From: Actinomycetes bacterium
Lineage (GTDB): Bacteria; Actinomycetota; Actinomycetes; Propionibacteriales; Propionibacteriaceae
Assembly: GCA_030426725.1 (NCBI GenBank)
Contig: JAUHXZ010000019.1
Coordinates: 1 to 41,299 of the forward strand
Length of the DNA: 41,299 bases
Direction of reading: 5' to 3'
Numbering within the stretch: position 1 is the stretch's first letter; the number at the start of each line of letters is the position of its first letter. The translations under genes and the position numbers were made by a program. Below, one piece after another: positions 17,149 through 25,228 of the stretch. The notes beneath the pieces are model-generated. The model saw only the letters and a program-made list of their open reading frames with translations, did no database searches and had not been told where the DNA came from.

Positions 17149-17445
17149 ATGGCGACTGACTACGATGCACCCCGCAAGTCCGATGAGGAGATGTCTGAGG
17201 ACTCCATCGAAGAGCTGAAGAACCGGCGAAACGACAAGAATTCGGGGAAGGTCGACGAGGACGAGGTCGAGGCGGCGGAATCCTTCGAGCTCCCGGGGGC
17301 GGATCTCTCCCACGAGGAGCTCACGGTTCGCGTCATGCCGAAGCAGGCGAACGAGTTCACCTGCGCCTCGTGCTTCCTGGTCAAGTCCAGCTCGCAGCTC
17401 GCCGAGGAACGCGGCGGACTCAAGTACTGCGTCGACTGCGTCTGA
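17149..17445 (+). CDS. DUF4193 family zinc-ribbon protein
   Basis: A 98-residue actinobacterial protein. The N-terminal two thirds is highly acidic (DEEMSEDSIEELK, VDEDEVEAAESFELPGADL). The C-terminal third contains a four-cysteine zinc ribbon, CASC ... KYCVDC. It corresponds to the gene I recall as Rv2699c in M. tuberculosis, which opens the same conserved neighbourhood (DUF3093, dut, DUF3710, OB-fold, TrkA). Its function is unknown; acidic tail plus small zinc ribbon suggests contact with RNA polymerase or a nucleic-acid complex, but that is speculation. The start is set by the ATG six bases after TACGGT. Confidence 0.87.
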   Translation: MATDYDAPRKSDEEMSEDSIEELKNRRNDKNSGKVDEDEVEAAESFELPGADLSHEELTVRVMPKQANEFTCASCFLVKSSSQLAEERGGLKYCVDCV

Positions 17446-17454
17446 CGGAGCCCC

Positions 17455-17748
17455 TCAGAAGTCCAGCTTGGTGCGCAGCCGGCTGGGCCCGTTGTGGGAG
17501 AAGTTCGACATCCAGCGGCGGTGCAGGAAGCGGTTCACCACGAGCTGCGACACACCGACCCCGAGCCCGCTCGCGGTGGCCCAGATCACCGCACGCGAAA
17601 GCGGCACCTCGGGGTCGTTGATGTCCGGAACACCCTCCCCTGTGGCCGCCTCCCATGCCTTCGTGACGAGCTTCTGAACGGCGATGGTGGTGGCGGCGCC
17701 GATGACGCCGGCGTACACCTTCCACATGAGCTTCTCCGTCACTGCCAT
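17455..17748 (-). CDS. DUF4235 family membrane protein
   Basis: A 97-residue small membrane protein. It opens MAVTEKLMWKVYAGVIGAATTIAVQKLV, the DUF4235 signature, with one amphipathic or membrane segment at ~residues 8-28 and a second hydrophobic segment at ~55-75 (AVIWATASGLGVGVSQLVVN). The C-terminus is basic (FLHRRW ... RLRTKLDF). DUF4235 proteins are common in actinobacteria and of unknown function. I chose the ATG at 17748, preceded on this strand by an AAGGAC Shine-Dalgarno. It converges on DUF4193 with a nine-base gap and is divergent from DUF3093. Confidence 0.82.
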   Translation of the reverse strand: MAVTEKLMWKVYAGVIGAATTIAVQKLVTKAWEAATGEGVPDINDPEVPLSRAVIWATASGLGVGVSQLVVNRFLHRRWMSNFSHNGPSRLRTKLDF

Positions 17749-17797
17749 GGGTGTCCTTTCGACGAGGGCCGTACAACCCACCTTAGGGGGAAGCGGG

Positions 17798-17809
17798 TAC
17801 GGTGGAAAG
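17798..17809 (+). promoter_or_regulatory. Predicted leaderless promoter of DUF3093 - dut
   Basis: TACGGT (17798-17803) ends six bases before the GTG at 17810. The GGAAAG in between directly abuts the start codon and is too close to work as a Shine-Dalgarno, which favours a leaderless message. Confidence 0.55.
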
Positions 17810-18259
17810 GTGATCTATCGTGAACGGCTTCACGTCCCGTGGTGGTGGGTTCCCATCGCCGTCCTGTTCATCGCCAGCCTGGCCGTGGCCGTGTTCGCCT
17901 ATGTTCCGCCGCTGGTCGCCGGCATCTTCACGGGGATCGCGACCCTGGTGACAGCGCTCGCGCTCCTCTCCTACGACCTCACCACCGTCTCGGTGGCCGA
18001 CGGGGCGCTCGCGGCCGGCCGCAACCGCGTCGGGGCCGAGTGGATCGCGGGCGCCGAACCCCTCACCGGGGACGACGCCCGGGCCGCGCTGGGACCCGGG
18101 GCGGACCACCGGGACTTCCTGTTCACCCGCCCCTACATCGGCGATCTCGTCCGGATCACGATCGACGATCCGGCGGATCCTCACCCCTCCTGGCTGGTGA
18201 GCACCCGCCGGCCCGAGGAGTTCGCCGCCGCCATCGAGCAGATGAGGCAGCCCGCATGA
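17810..18259 (+). CDS. DUF3093 family membrane protein
   Basis: A 149-residue protein with two adjacent transmembrane helices at the N-terminus ([22 protein letters not shown], then [21 protein letters not shown]) and a cytosolic beta-rich domain. The domain has [16 protein letters not shown], a central [41 protein letters not shown] segment typical of DUF3093, and a final helix. It matches Rv2698 of M. tuberculosis in family and position. Its function is unknown. The GTG start is set by a TACGGT six bases upstream; the longer upstream frame overlaps DUF4235. The 3' end overlaps the dut start (ATGA). Confidence 0.85.
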   Translation: MIYRERLHVPWWWVPIAVLFIASLAVAVFAYVPPLVAGIFTGIATLVTALALLSYDLTTVSVADGALAAGRNRVGAEWIAGAEPLTGDDARAALGPGADHRDFLFTRPYIGDLVRITIDDPADPHPSWLVSTRRPEEFAAAIEQMRQPA

Positions 18260-18714
18260 ACATCCCCACCACCATCACGGCAGGTGACACTCTCCCCGGC
18301 TACGCGCACCCCGGCGACGCGGGGGCCGACCTGCGCACGACGTCGGATGTCGTCCTCGCGCCGGGGGAGCGCACACTCGTGGGAACCGGCGTGTCAGTCG
18401 CGTTGCCCGAGGGGCACGTCGGGCTCGTCACCCCCCGGTCGGGGCTCGCGGCCCGGACCGGGCTCAGCATCGTCAACGCGCCTGGAATCATCGATTCCGG
18501 CTACCGCGGGGAGATCAAGGTGTGCCTCGTCAACCTCGACCCGAACACCCCCATCCGGCTCAGCGCCGGTGACCGCGTCGCCCAACTGGTGCTGATGCCC
18601 TTCGTCACCGCGCGGTTCATGCCGGTCGAGACGCTCGATGAGACCGTCCGCGGCGCGGGTGGCTATGGTTCTACGGGCGGATTCACCGCCGACAATCCCG
18701 ATGAAGGACAATGA
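18256..18714 (+). CDS. dut: Deoxyuridine 5'-triphosphate nucleotidohydrolase (dUTPase)
   Basis: A 152-residue trimeric dUTPase that converts dUTP to dUMP, keeping uracil out of DNA and feeding dTMP synthesis. All five motifs are visible: HPGDAGADL (motif 1), [18 protein letters not shown] (motif 2), [11 protein letters not shown] (motif 3 with the catalytic Asp), GDRVAQLV (motif 4) and the C-terminal [12 protein letters not shown]-loop-like arm (motif 5). The ATG at 18256 overlaps the DUF3093 stop, as often seen in actinobacteria. The 3' end carries the Shine-Dalgarno of the following DUF3710 gene inside its last codons. Confidence 0.96.
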   Translation: MNIPTTITAGDTLPGYAHPGDAGADLRTTSDVVLAPGERTLVGTGVSVALPEGHVGLVTPRSGLAARTGLSIVNAPGIIDSGYRGEIKVCLVNLDPNTPIRLSAGDRVAQLVLMPFVTARFMPVETLDETVRGAGGYGSTGGFTADNPDEGQ

Positions 18715-18718
18715 GACC

Positions 18719-19453
18719 GTGATCTTCGGACGTAGGAGAAGCCAGCCCGTCGAGGCCGAGCAGGACGAGGCCCCTGTCGTGACGGAGGAGGCGGCGGTTC
18801 CTGAAGAGCAGGAACTCCCCGCCGACGACGCTGCACGGTGGGACGCCGAGTTCACCCGTGACGAGGGACCGTTCGACATCTCGGAGGTCGACCTCGAGGC
18901 GGACGCCGACGAGGTCAAGCGCGTCGATCTCGGCACTGTGATCATCACCCCGTTCAAGGGCATGACCATCCAGCTCCAGGTCAACCGCGACACCAACAAG
19001 GTTCAGTCCATCCTGGTCGGCGACGGACAGTCGGCGCTCGAGCTGGCCGTGTTCGCGGGCCCCGTCAAGTCGTCCATGACCGGTGAGATCCGCGACGAGG
19101 TGATGGCCAGCACCACCCGCCAGGGCGGCAGGTGCCAGGTCGTCCAGGGCCCCTTCGGGGCCGAACTGCGCCGCGCCATGCCGGTCAAGGACCAGAACGG
19201 CAACCCCGCGATGCACCTGTCGCGCACCTGGCTGGTCCAGGGCCCCGGGTGGGTACTGCGGGGCGTCGTGCTGGGCAAGGCCACCCTGGAGCCCGCCAAC
19301 GCCGAAGCGCAGATCGCGCTGTTCGAGTTCTTCAGCAACGTCGTCGTGCGCCGGGGCAACGCGCCCTCGGCCCCAGGAAGCCTGCTCGCGATGTCCGTTC
19401 CCGAGGGCACGAAGGTGCCGGCCGCCCCGGGGCAGCCCGAGAAGGAGAGCTGA
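18719..19453 (+). CDS. DUF3710 family protein
   Basis: A 244-residue actinobacterial protein matching Rv2696c in family and position. It begins MIFGRRRSQ, then has an acidic, probably disordered stretch to ~residue 40, and a folded domain with GPFDISEVDLEADADEVKRVDLGTVIITPFKGM, LQLQV-type strands, RCQVVQGPFGAELRR and RTWLVQGPGWVLRGVVLGKA. The function is unknown. I chose the GTG at 18719 because AAGGA (18704-18708) lies ten bases upstream and the family starts with a short M-x-F/I-G-R-R phrase; the ATG at 18701 overlaps the dut end and is less likely. A proline-rich tail closes the protein. Confidence 0.85.
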   Translation: MIFGRRRSQPVEAEQDEAPVVTEEAAVPEEQELPADDAARWDAEFTRDEGPFDISEVDLEADADEVKRVDLGTVIITPFKGMTIQLQVNRDTNKVQSILVGDGQSALELAVFAGPVKSSMTGEIRDEVMASTTRQGGRCQVVQGPFGAELRRAMPVKDQNGNPAMHLSRTWLVQGPGWVLRGVVLGKATLEPANAEAQIALFEFFSNVVVRRGNAPSAPGSLLAMSVPEGTKVPAAPGQPEKES

Positions 19454-19460
19454 GGTTCTC

Positions 19461-19826
19461 ATGGGCAAGCGGCCCCTGGGTGAGCGCCTCAGGCGCTTCT
19501 TCCTCTCCCACGAGGAGTTGGAGGCGACCGAACTGCTGGAGCAGTCGGCCGACGCCGGAGCCCAACCCCTCGCGAGCTGCGCTCAGCGGTCCCGCGTCAC
19601 CCTGCGGGGCACCGTGACGTCGGTGACGTCGGACGCCGACCACGGCTGGCTGGAGGCCGACGTCAGCGACGGCTCGGGCACCGTCCGCCTCGTGTGGATG
19701 GGGCGCGACCACCTCGACTGCATGCTCCCCGGGCTGTCGGTGCTGGTCCGCGGCCGGCTCGCGGAGGAGGGGGGCCGCTGCGTGATCTACAACCCGGACT
19801 TCGAGATCCTGCCTCAGTCCTCGTAG
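19461..19826 (+). CDS. OB-fold nucleic-acid-binding-like protein
   Basis: A 121-residue protein with an N-terminal helix (GERLRRFFLSHEELEATELLEQ) and an OB-fold-like beta barrel (SRVTLRGTVTSVTSD ... LEADVSDGSGTVRLVWMGRDHLDCMLPGLSVLVRGRLAEEGG), resembling tRNA/helicase-type OB anticodon-binding modules such as those in RecG. It matches Rv2694c in type and position. No catalytic residues are evident, so it likely binds single-stranded nucleic acid or a protein partner. It follows DUF3710 by seven bases and is probably in the same operon. Its end overlaps the convergent trkA-type gene by 13 bases; the DUF3159 gene that I would expect next from the mycobacterial order is missing. Confidence 0.8.
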   Translation: MGKRPLGERLRRFFLSHEELEATELLEQSADAGAQPLASCAQRSRVTLRGTVTSVTSDADHGWLEADVSDGSGTVRLVWMGRDHLDCMLPGLSVLVRGRLAEEGGRCVIYNPDFEILPQSS

Positions 19827-20485
19827 TCGTCGAGAGTGAACATGGCGGCGAGGTCCGCCTCGGACTCCTGCGTCACGACGAACAGCAACTCGTCCCCGGA
19901 CTCGAACGCGCGGTCGCGCTCGGGCGTCAGCGGGGCCCCGTCGCGGATGATCGCCACAAGCACCGTGTCGCCCGGCAGTTCTACGTCGCGCAAGCGTCGC
20001 CCGGCCAGATGCGAGTTCGGCGGCAGGGTGACCTCCGAGAGGTGGGTGGTCGACTTGTTGAACGTCAGGAGGCGCACCAGGTCACCCGTCGAGACGGCCT
20101 CCTCCACCAGCGCCGACATCAGGCGCGGCGTCGACACGGACACGTCCACGCCCCACTGGGCGTCGAAGAGCCACTCGTTGCCGGGGTGATTGACCCGGCC
20201 AACTGTGCGCGGCACCCCGAACTCGGTCTTCGCCAGCAACGAGTGCACCAGGTTGACCTTGTCGTCACCTGTCGCGGCGATCGCCACGTCGCAGTTCTCC
20301 AGTTCCGCATCCTCGAGTGATTGCAGCTCGCAGGCATCCGCCTGGTACCAGTCGGCTCCCGGCACCGAGTCCGGCTTGATGGCTGCCGGGTCTCGCTCGA
20401 TCAGCAGAACCTGGTGTCCGTTGGCGATCAGCTCGCGGGCAATCGACCGCCCGACGTTGCCCGCTCCGGCGATGGCGACGCGCAT
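19814..20485 (-). CDS. TrkA-family potassium uptake regulator (second of pair)
   Basis: A 223-residue protein with an RCK/TrkA-N Rossmann domain (MRVAIAGAGNVGRSIARELIANGHQVLLIERDP, with an acidic residue closing strand 2 for NAD(H)), and a TrkA-C domain from ~residue 140 (PPNSHLAGRRLRDVELPGDTVLVAIIRDG). Such proteins gate TrkH/Ktr-type K+ channels in response to nucleotides. No channel subunit is encoded nearby. It corresponds to one of the ceoB/ceoC pair. An AGGAG Shine-Dalgarno precedes the ATG at 20485, eight bases after the stop of the upstream paralogue. Confidence 0.9.
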   Translation of the reverse strand: MRVAIAGAGNVGRSIARELIANGHQVLLIERDPAAIKPDSVPGADWYQADACELQSLEDAELENCDVAIAATGDDKVNLVHSLLAKTEFGVPRTVGRVNHPGNEWLFDAQWGVDVSVSTPRLMSALVEEAVSTGDLVRLLTFNKSTTHLSEVTLPPNSHLAGRRLRDVELPGDTVLVAIIRDGAPLTPERDRAFESGDELLFVVTQESEADLAAMFTLDDYED

Positions 20486-20493
20486 GGGTTCTC

Positions 20494-21156
20494 CTAGTGC
20501 TTGGCCGGGGGATTGGCGAAGAGGGTCTCGAGCTCATCCGTTCGGTCCGTGTGGCACGCCACGTAGATGAGGTCGCCGTCCTGGAAGATTGTGTCGCGGT
20601 CCGGGACGATTCCGCGCCCGACGCGTTGAACGAACGGGATGGGGGTGCCGGCCACGGACTGCAGTTCGCTGATCCGCCGCCCGACCCAGGAGCTGTGCAC
20701 GTGGATCTGCAGCAGTCGGGCGGTGCCCGTGGGATCGCGCCAGACCGGCTCGCTGCCCTCGGGCAGCAGGCGCCGCAGCACCTGCCCTACCGTCCAGCGC
20801 ACCGTTGCGACCGTCGGGATGCCGAGGCGCTCGTAGACGGCCGCTCGGCCCTGGTCGTAGATGCGGGCCACGACGTTGTCGACGTGGAAGTTCTCCCGCA
20901 CGACGCGCGCAGCCAGGATGTTCGAGTTGTCGCCCGACGAGACCGCGGCGAAGGCGTCGGCCTTGCGAATCCCCGCCTTCTCGAGGACCTCGCGGTCGAA
21001 GCCGACGCCCTTGACACTCAAGCCCTTGAAGTCGGGGCCGAGACGCCTGAAGGCGTCGACGTTGACGTCGATGATGGCGACGCTGTGGCCACGCTTCTCG
21101 AGGCCCGTCGCGAGCATCGAGCCGACGCGTCCGCAGCCCATGATCACGATGTGCAC
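20494..21156 (-). CDS. TrkA-family potassium uptake regulator (first of pair)
   Basis: A 220-residue paralogue of the following gene with TrkA-N (MHIVIMGCGRVGSMLATGLEKRGHSVAIIDVN) and TrkA-C (~residues 130-220, including SSWVGRRISELQSVAGTPIPFVQR). The GTG at 21156 is chosen because AAGGAG lies six bases upstream and the Rossmann strand then starts at once, as usual; the ATG at 21186 would add ten residues upstream of it. The pair may form a hetero-octameric gating ring on a K+ transporter encoded elsewhere. It is divergent from the APC permease, 101 bases away. Confidence 0.9.
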   Translation of the reverse strand: MHIVIMGCGRVGSMLATGLEKRGHSVAIIDVNVDAFRRLGPDFKGLSVKGVGFDREVLEKAGIRKADAFAAVSSGDNSNILAARVVRENFHVDNVVARIYDQGRAAVYERLGIPTVATVRWTVGQVLRRLLPEGSEPVWRDPTGTARLLQIHVHSSWVGRRISELQSVAGTPIPFVQRVGRGIVPDRDTIFQDGDLIYVACHTDRTDELETLFANPPAKH

Positions 21157-21244
21157 GTGTGACTCCTTCGCCGAGGCCTGTGTCAACGAACCTACACCCG
21201 TCCGGTAGCCGGGGGCACGTCATGACATGAGACAGATCGGGGTC

Positions 21245-21257
21245 TACGGTATGGCGG
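21245..21257 (+). promoter_or_regulatory. Predicted leaderless promoter of the APC permease
   Basis: TACGGT (21245-21250) ends seven bases before the GTG at 21258, with TGACAT (21223-21228) as a possible -35 at 16-bp spacing. There is no Shine-Dalgarno. Confidence 0.55.
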
Positions 21258-23249
21258 GTGAATGTCTACACGGCGGTCAAGCGCATGGTGGTGGGCCGAC
21301 GCCTCACCAACGCGCAGCTCAGCGAGACACTGCTGCCCAAACGGCTCGCCCTGCCGGTGTTCGCCTCCGACGCGCTGAGCTCGGTGGCCTACGCCCCGGA
21401 CGAGATCCTCATCACGCTGTCTCTGGCGGGGATGGCCGGGTTCATGTTCTCGTGGGAGATCGCGGTCGTGGTCGCCATCGTGGTGGGCGTCGTGGTGATG
21501 TCCTACCGACAGACCGTACACGCCTACCCCAACGGCGGCGGCGACTACGAGGTGGCCTCGGCGAACCTCGGACGCTACGCCGGCCTTGCGGTCGCCTCCT
21601 CGCTGCTGGTCGACTACGTCCTGACGGTTGCCGTGTCAGTCTCCGCCGGCGTGATCAACGCCAAGGCGATGTTGCCGTTCCTGGACGGCTATGAGGCGCT
21701 GACGGCGGTCATCGTGATCATCTTCCTCACGCTGATGAACCTGCGCGGCGTTCGGGAGTCCGGCACGGCCTTCGCCATCCCCACCTACGTCTTCATGTTC
21801 TCCATGCTCGGCATGATCGCGATCGGGCTGTTCCGGATCCTCGTGCTGGACCAGCCGCTGCGCAGCGAGACGGCCGATCTCATCGTCGTGCCCCCGGAGG
21901 GCAGCCCAGAGTTCGTCGGCTGGGCCATGGCCGCCATCATCCTGCGCGCCTTCTCCTCCGGCGCGGCGGCGCTCACCGGAGTCGAGGCGATCAGCAACGG
22001 CGTTCCCGCGTTCAAGCCGCCCAAGAGCAGGAACGCGGCCACCGTACTGGGGCTCCTCGGCGCCCTCGCGATCACCATGCTGCTGGGCATCGTGGCGCTG
22101 GCCAACCTCACCAACGTCCACCTCATCGACGAGCTCACCGGCACGCACTACGTCAACGCGGCGGGCGAGACGATCCACAGCGCCGCGCACACGGTGACCG
22201 GCCAGCTGGCCCGCGTCGTGTTCCTCGACTGGTTCGAGCCCGGCTTCTACATCGTGCTGACCGCCACGATGCTGATCCTCTTCCTCGCCGCGAACACGGC
22301 CTTCAACGGCTTTCCGTCGCTCGCCTCCCTGCTGGCCAAGGACGGCTTCCTGCCGCGACAGCTGCACACCCGTGGCGATCGCCTCGCCTACTCCAACGGG
22401 ATCCTGATGCTGTCGGGCGGCGCCATCCTTCTCGTGGTCGTCTTCGACGCGTCCGTCACCGCGCTCATCCAGCTATACGTGGTCGGCGTGTTCCTGTCCT
22501 TCACCCTTGGGCAGATCGGCATGATCCGGCACTGGACGCGGGCACTCAAGACCGAGCGCGACCGCAAGAGCCGCCGGACGATGTTCCGGTCACGGATCAT
22601 CAACACCGTCGGCGCGGTGTCGACGGGCGCCGTCCTCATCGTGGTGCTCATCTCCAAGTTCACCCACGGCGCCTACCTCGCCGTGGTCGCGATGGCTGTG
22701 ATGTTCCTGCTGATGCTGGCGATCTCCAACCACTACCGGGCCGTCCACGAGGAGGTCGCGCTGACGCACGAGTCCGACCGGGCGCTGCCGAGCCGGGTCC
22801 GTGGCGTCGTGCTCGTGCAGCGCGTGGACCTGCCGACCGCCAGGGCGATCGCCTTCGCCCGGGCCGCCCGCTCCACGACGCTCAGCGCAGTGACGGTCGC
22901 GGTGGACGACGAGGAGGTCGAGTCCATCCTCGACGACTGGGAGAACGAGGACTTCGGGATCCCGCTCAAGGTGATCGCCTCGCCGTACCGCGAGATCACC
23001 GGCCCGTTCATCAGATACGTGAGCGAGCTGCGGACCGAGAATCCGCGCGACGTGGTCATCGTCTACATTCCGGAGTTCGTGGTGGGCCACTGGTGGGAGG
23101 GGATCCTGCACAACCAGACGGCGCTGCTGATCCGCACCAGGCTGCACTTCATGCCGGGTGTGATGGTCACGAGCGTGCCCTACCAGCTCAAGTCGTCCGG
23201 GAAGGCCAAGGCCGCGGCGCACAAGGCATCCCAGCCGAGGCTGCGATGA
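21258..23249 (+). CDS. APC-superfamily amino acid permease with cytosolic C-terminal domain
   Basis: A 663-residue transporter. The N-terminus has the APC signature (LALPVFASDALSSVAYAPDEILITLSLAG) and about twelve transmembrane helices reach ~residue 490, including LAVASSLLVDYVLTVAVSVSAGVINA and the conserved FSSGAAALTGVEAISNGVPAFKPPKSRNA. The remaining ~170 residues are soluble with a universal-stress-like alpha/beta pattern (RVRGVVLVQRVDLPTARAIAFARAARSTTLSAVTVAVDDEE). It resembles the mycobacterial Rv2690c-type permease found beside the TrkA pair; the substrate is unknown, and a role in K+ or amino-acid homeostasis is only suggested by the neighbours. Its stop overlaps the methyltransferase start (ATGA). 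Confidence 0.88.
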   Translation: MNVYTAVKRMVVGRRLTNAQLSETLLPKRLALPVFASDALSSVAYAPDEILITLSLAGMAGFMFSWEIAVVVAIVVGVVVMSYRQTVHAYPNGGGDYEVASANLGRYAGLAVASSLLVDYVLTVAVSVSAGVINAKAMLPFLDGYEALTAVIVIIFLTLMNLRGVRESGTAFAIPTYVFMFSMLGMIAIGLFRILVLDQPLRSETADLIVVPPEGSPEFVGWAMAAIILRAFSSGAAALTGVEAISNGVPAFKPPKSRNAATVLGLLGALAITMLLGIVALANLTNVHLIDELTGTHYVNAAGETIHSAAHTVTGQLARVVFLDWFEPGFYIVLTATMLILFLAANTAFNGFPSLASLLAKDGFLPRQLHTRGDRLAYSNGILMLSGGAILLVVVFDASVTALIQLYVVGVFLSFTLGQIGMIRHWTRALKTERDRKSRRTMFRSRIINTVGAVSTGAVLIVVLISKFTHGAYLAVVAMAVMFLLMLAISNHYRAVHEEVALTHESDRALPSRVRGVVLVQRVDLPTARAIAFARAARSTTLSAVTVAVDDEEVESILDDWENEDFGIPLKVIASPYREITGPFIRYVSELRTENPRDVVIVYIPEFVVGHWWEGILHNQTALLIRTRLHFMPGVMVTSVPYQLKSSGKAKAAAHKASQPRLR

Positions 23250-24367
23250 CGGAGCGCCTGACCCTGGGCCGGGTCGCCCACGGGGGCTTCGTCGTCGGGC
23301 GAGCGGACGGCAAGGTCGTGTTCGTCACCGGTGGCCTGCCGGGGGAGGTGGTCGACGTCGAGATCACGTCGACCGGGAAGCGGTTCGACCGGGGAGCCGT
23401 GGAACGGGTCGTCGAGGCGCACCCGGGGCGGGTCGAGCCGCCGTGCCCCATCGCCGGCGAGTGCGGCGGCTGCGACTGGCAGCACGCCGACCAGGCCACC
23501 CAGCTCGACCTCAAGACCGCCGTCGTCGCCGAGCAACTGGACCGGCTGGCTGGTGTGACGTGGGACGGTGCCGTCGAGGCCGTGCCCGGCGGCCTGCTGG
23601 GCTGGCGCACGCGGGTGCGCTACGCAGTCGACGACCTCGGCGTGGTCGGCTTCCGCGCCCGCCGCTCGCACCGCGTGGTCCCCCTGCCCGAGGGTGGTTG
23701 CCGGATCGCGGCACCGGGACCGGCCCCCGAGGAACTGGCGCGCGTCGCGCGGCCCGGGGATGACCTCGAGGTCACCGTGGCCGACGACCGCACCGTGATC
23801 GCGCCTGCACGCGATGCAGCGGGGCAGGTCGTGCACGAAGTGGTGCGCGGCCGCCGCTTCACCGTTGGTGCCGGGGGGTTCTGGCAGGTGCATCCGCGCA
23901 GCGCCGATGTCCTGACCTCGGCCGTCCTGGACGGCCTGCGGCCGAAGGCGGGGGAGACCGCCCTGGATCTGTACTGCGGGGTGGGCCTCTTCGCCGGCGC
24001 CCTCGTCGACGCCGGCTGCACCGTGACCGGGGCGGAGGGCAGCCGCGACGCGGTGCAGCACGCGCGACGCAACGTCCCCGAGGCCACGTTCCATCAGGGC
24101 AGCATCGAACGGTTGCACCGGACCCTGCCGCCGAGGGCGGATCTGGTCGTACTCGATCCGCCGAGGAAGGGCGCCGGGCCCGATGTCGCGCAGATGGTGG
24201 CCGGGCGCCGGCCCCGGGCCATCGCCTACGTCGCGTGCGACCCGGCGGCGCTCGCGCGCGATCTGGCCATGTTCGCCGGGCTCGGTTACACGGCGAGGTC
24301 GATTCGTGCGTTCGACCTGTTTCCGATGACGCACCACGTCGAGGCGGTGGCGTTGCTCGAGCGTTGA
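23246..24367 (+). CDS. TrmA/RlmD-type 5-methyluridine RNA methyltransferase
   Basis: A 373-residue SAM-dependent enzyme predicted to methylate C5 of a uridine in tRNA or rRNA. An N-terminal TRAM-like beta domain (LGRVAHGGFVVGRADGKVVFVTGGLPGEVV) is followed by the Fe-S cysteines CPIAGECGGC (C-x5-C-x2-C; a likely fourth lies in EGGCRIA). The SAM-binding motif is LDLYCGVGLFAGAL (~residue 240), then VLDPPRKGAG and the catalytic Cys in YVACDPAALARDL. Whether the target is U54 of tRNA or a 23S site cannot be decided here. It is coupled to the APC permease (ATGA), as in mycobacteria (Rv2690c-Rv2689c), and a hairpin follows it. Confidence 0.9.
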   Translation: MTERLTLGRVAHGGFVVGRADGKVVFVTGGLPGEVVDVEITSTGKRFDRGAVERVVEAHPGRVEPPCPIAGECGGCDWQHADQATQLDLKTAVVAEQLDRLAGVTWDGAVEAVPGGLLGWRTRVRYAVDDLGVVGFRARRSHRVVPLPEGGCRIAAPGPAPEELARVARPGDDLEVTVADDRTVIAPARDAAGQVVHEVVRGRRFTVGAGGFWQVHPRSADVLTSAVLDGLRPKAGETALDLYCGVGLFAGALVDAGCTVTGAEGSRDAVQHARRNVPEATFHQGSIERLHRTLPPRADLVVLDPPRKGAGPDVAQMVAGRRPRAIAYVACDPAALARDLAMFAGLGYTARSIRAFDLFPMTHHVEAVALLER

Positions 24368-24368
24368 G

Positions 24369-24388
24369 CCGCCCCGGTAGCGGGGCGG
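24369..24388 (+). terminator. GC-rich hairpin after the RNA methyltransferase gene
   Basis: CCGCCCCG, loop GTAG, CGGGGCGG: a perfect 8-bp stem two bases after the methyltransferase stop codon, without a T-run. Its position between two same-strand units suggests an actinobacterial-type terminator. Confidence 0.55.
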
Positions 24389-24419
24389 TCGGGGGCGCGT
24401 GCCACGATGGTTGGCGGCC

Positions 24420-24514
24420 GCGGAGTGCGGCATAAAAGTGATATCGTTCTGCTATCGGGACCGGTGGGCGCAGGAGCCTGCACCGGGCCGGAGACGAGAC
24501 AGGAACCGCACGCG
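24420..24514 (+). promoter_or_regulatory. Probable promoter region and leader of the ABC exporter operon
   Basis: An unusually AT-rich patch (24432-24459, GCATAAAAGTGATATCG and onwards) contains -10-like TGATAT and TGCTATCG, and an imperfect inverted repeat GATATC-N5-GCTATC. A leader of ~55 bases leads to AGGAA (24501-24505) nine bases before the ATG at 24515, so this unit uses a normal ribosome-binding site. Confidence 0.45.
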
Positions 24515-25228
24515 ATGCTCAGGATCGAGAACCTCACCAAGACCTACGGCGACAAGCGTGCCGTCGACGATCTCAGCCTGCACGTCGGGCCGGGGGAGAT
24601 CTACGGCTTCATCGGGCACAACGGCGCGGGGAAGACCACCACCATCAAGTCCGTGTGCGGCATTCTGCAGTTCGACAGCGGCACGATCACCATCGACGGC
24701 CACGACGTGCGGCGGGAACCCCTGCTCTGCAAGGCCAGGACGGCCTACATCCCCGACAACCCCGACCTGTACGACTTCATGACGGGCATCAAGTACCTCA
24801 ACTTCATCGCCGACGTCTTCGACATCGACGCGGCGTTGCGCAACGAACGCATCCACCGCTACTCCGACATGCTCGAACTCACGGCGGACCTCGCGGGGGC
24901 GATCTCGTCGTACTCGCACGGGATGAAGCAGAAGCTCGCGATCATCTCCGCCCTCATCCACGAGCCGCGGCTGCTCGTGCTCGACGAGCCGTTCGTCGGG
25001 CTCGACCCGAAGGCGTCGCGGGCCGTCAAGGACCTCATGCGGCAGAAGTGCGACGAGGGGGCCGCCGTCTTCTTCTCCACCCACGTCCTGGAGGTGGCCG
25101 AGCGGCTCTGCGACAAGGTCGCCATCATCAAGGGCGGCCGGCTGGTCGCCCACGGCCCCACGGACGAGGTCCGCGGCGACTCGTCGCTCGAGGACGTCTT
25201 CCTCGAACTCGAGAGCGACCAGCAGTGA
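24515..25228 (+). CDS. ABC transporter ATP-binding protein
   Basis: A 237-residue ATPase of the ABC-2 exporter type. It has Walker A GHNGAGKTTT (~residues 36-45), a signature of the form YSHGMKQKLAI in place of LSGGQ, Walker B LLVLDEPFVGLD (~155) and the switch His in FFSTHVLEV. The shortened signature is common in drug, lantibiotic and sodium exporters of this class. It drives the two membrane proteins encoded directly downstream. The ATG at 24515 is preceded by AGGAA; the longer upstream frame crosses the promoter and is rejected. Its stop overlaps the first permease start (GTGA). The exported substrate is not known. Confidence 0.92.
   Translation: MLRIENLTKTYGDKRAVDDLSLHVGPGEIYGFIGHNGAGKTTTIKSVCGILQFDSGTITIDGHDVRREPLLCKARTAYIPDNPDLYDFMTGIKYLNFIADVFDIDAALRNERIHRYSDMLELTADLAGAISSYSHGMKQKLAIISALIHEPRLLVLDEPFVGLDPKASRAVKDLMRQKCDEGAAVFFSTHVLEVAERLCDKVAIIKGGRLVAHGPTDEVRGDSSLEDVFLELESDQQ

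Noticed and set aside
24515..25228. Missing LSGGQ signature in the ABC ATPase
   Set aside because: YSHGMKQK-type signatures are normal in ABC-2 class exporters; Walker A, Walker B and the switch His are all present.
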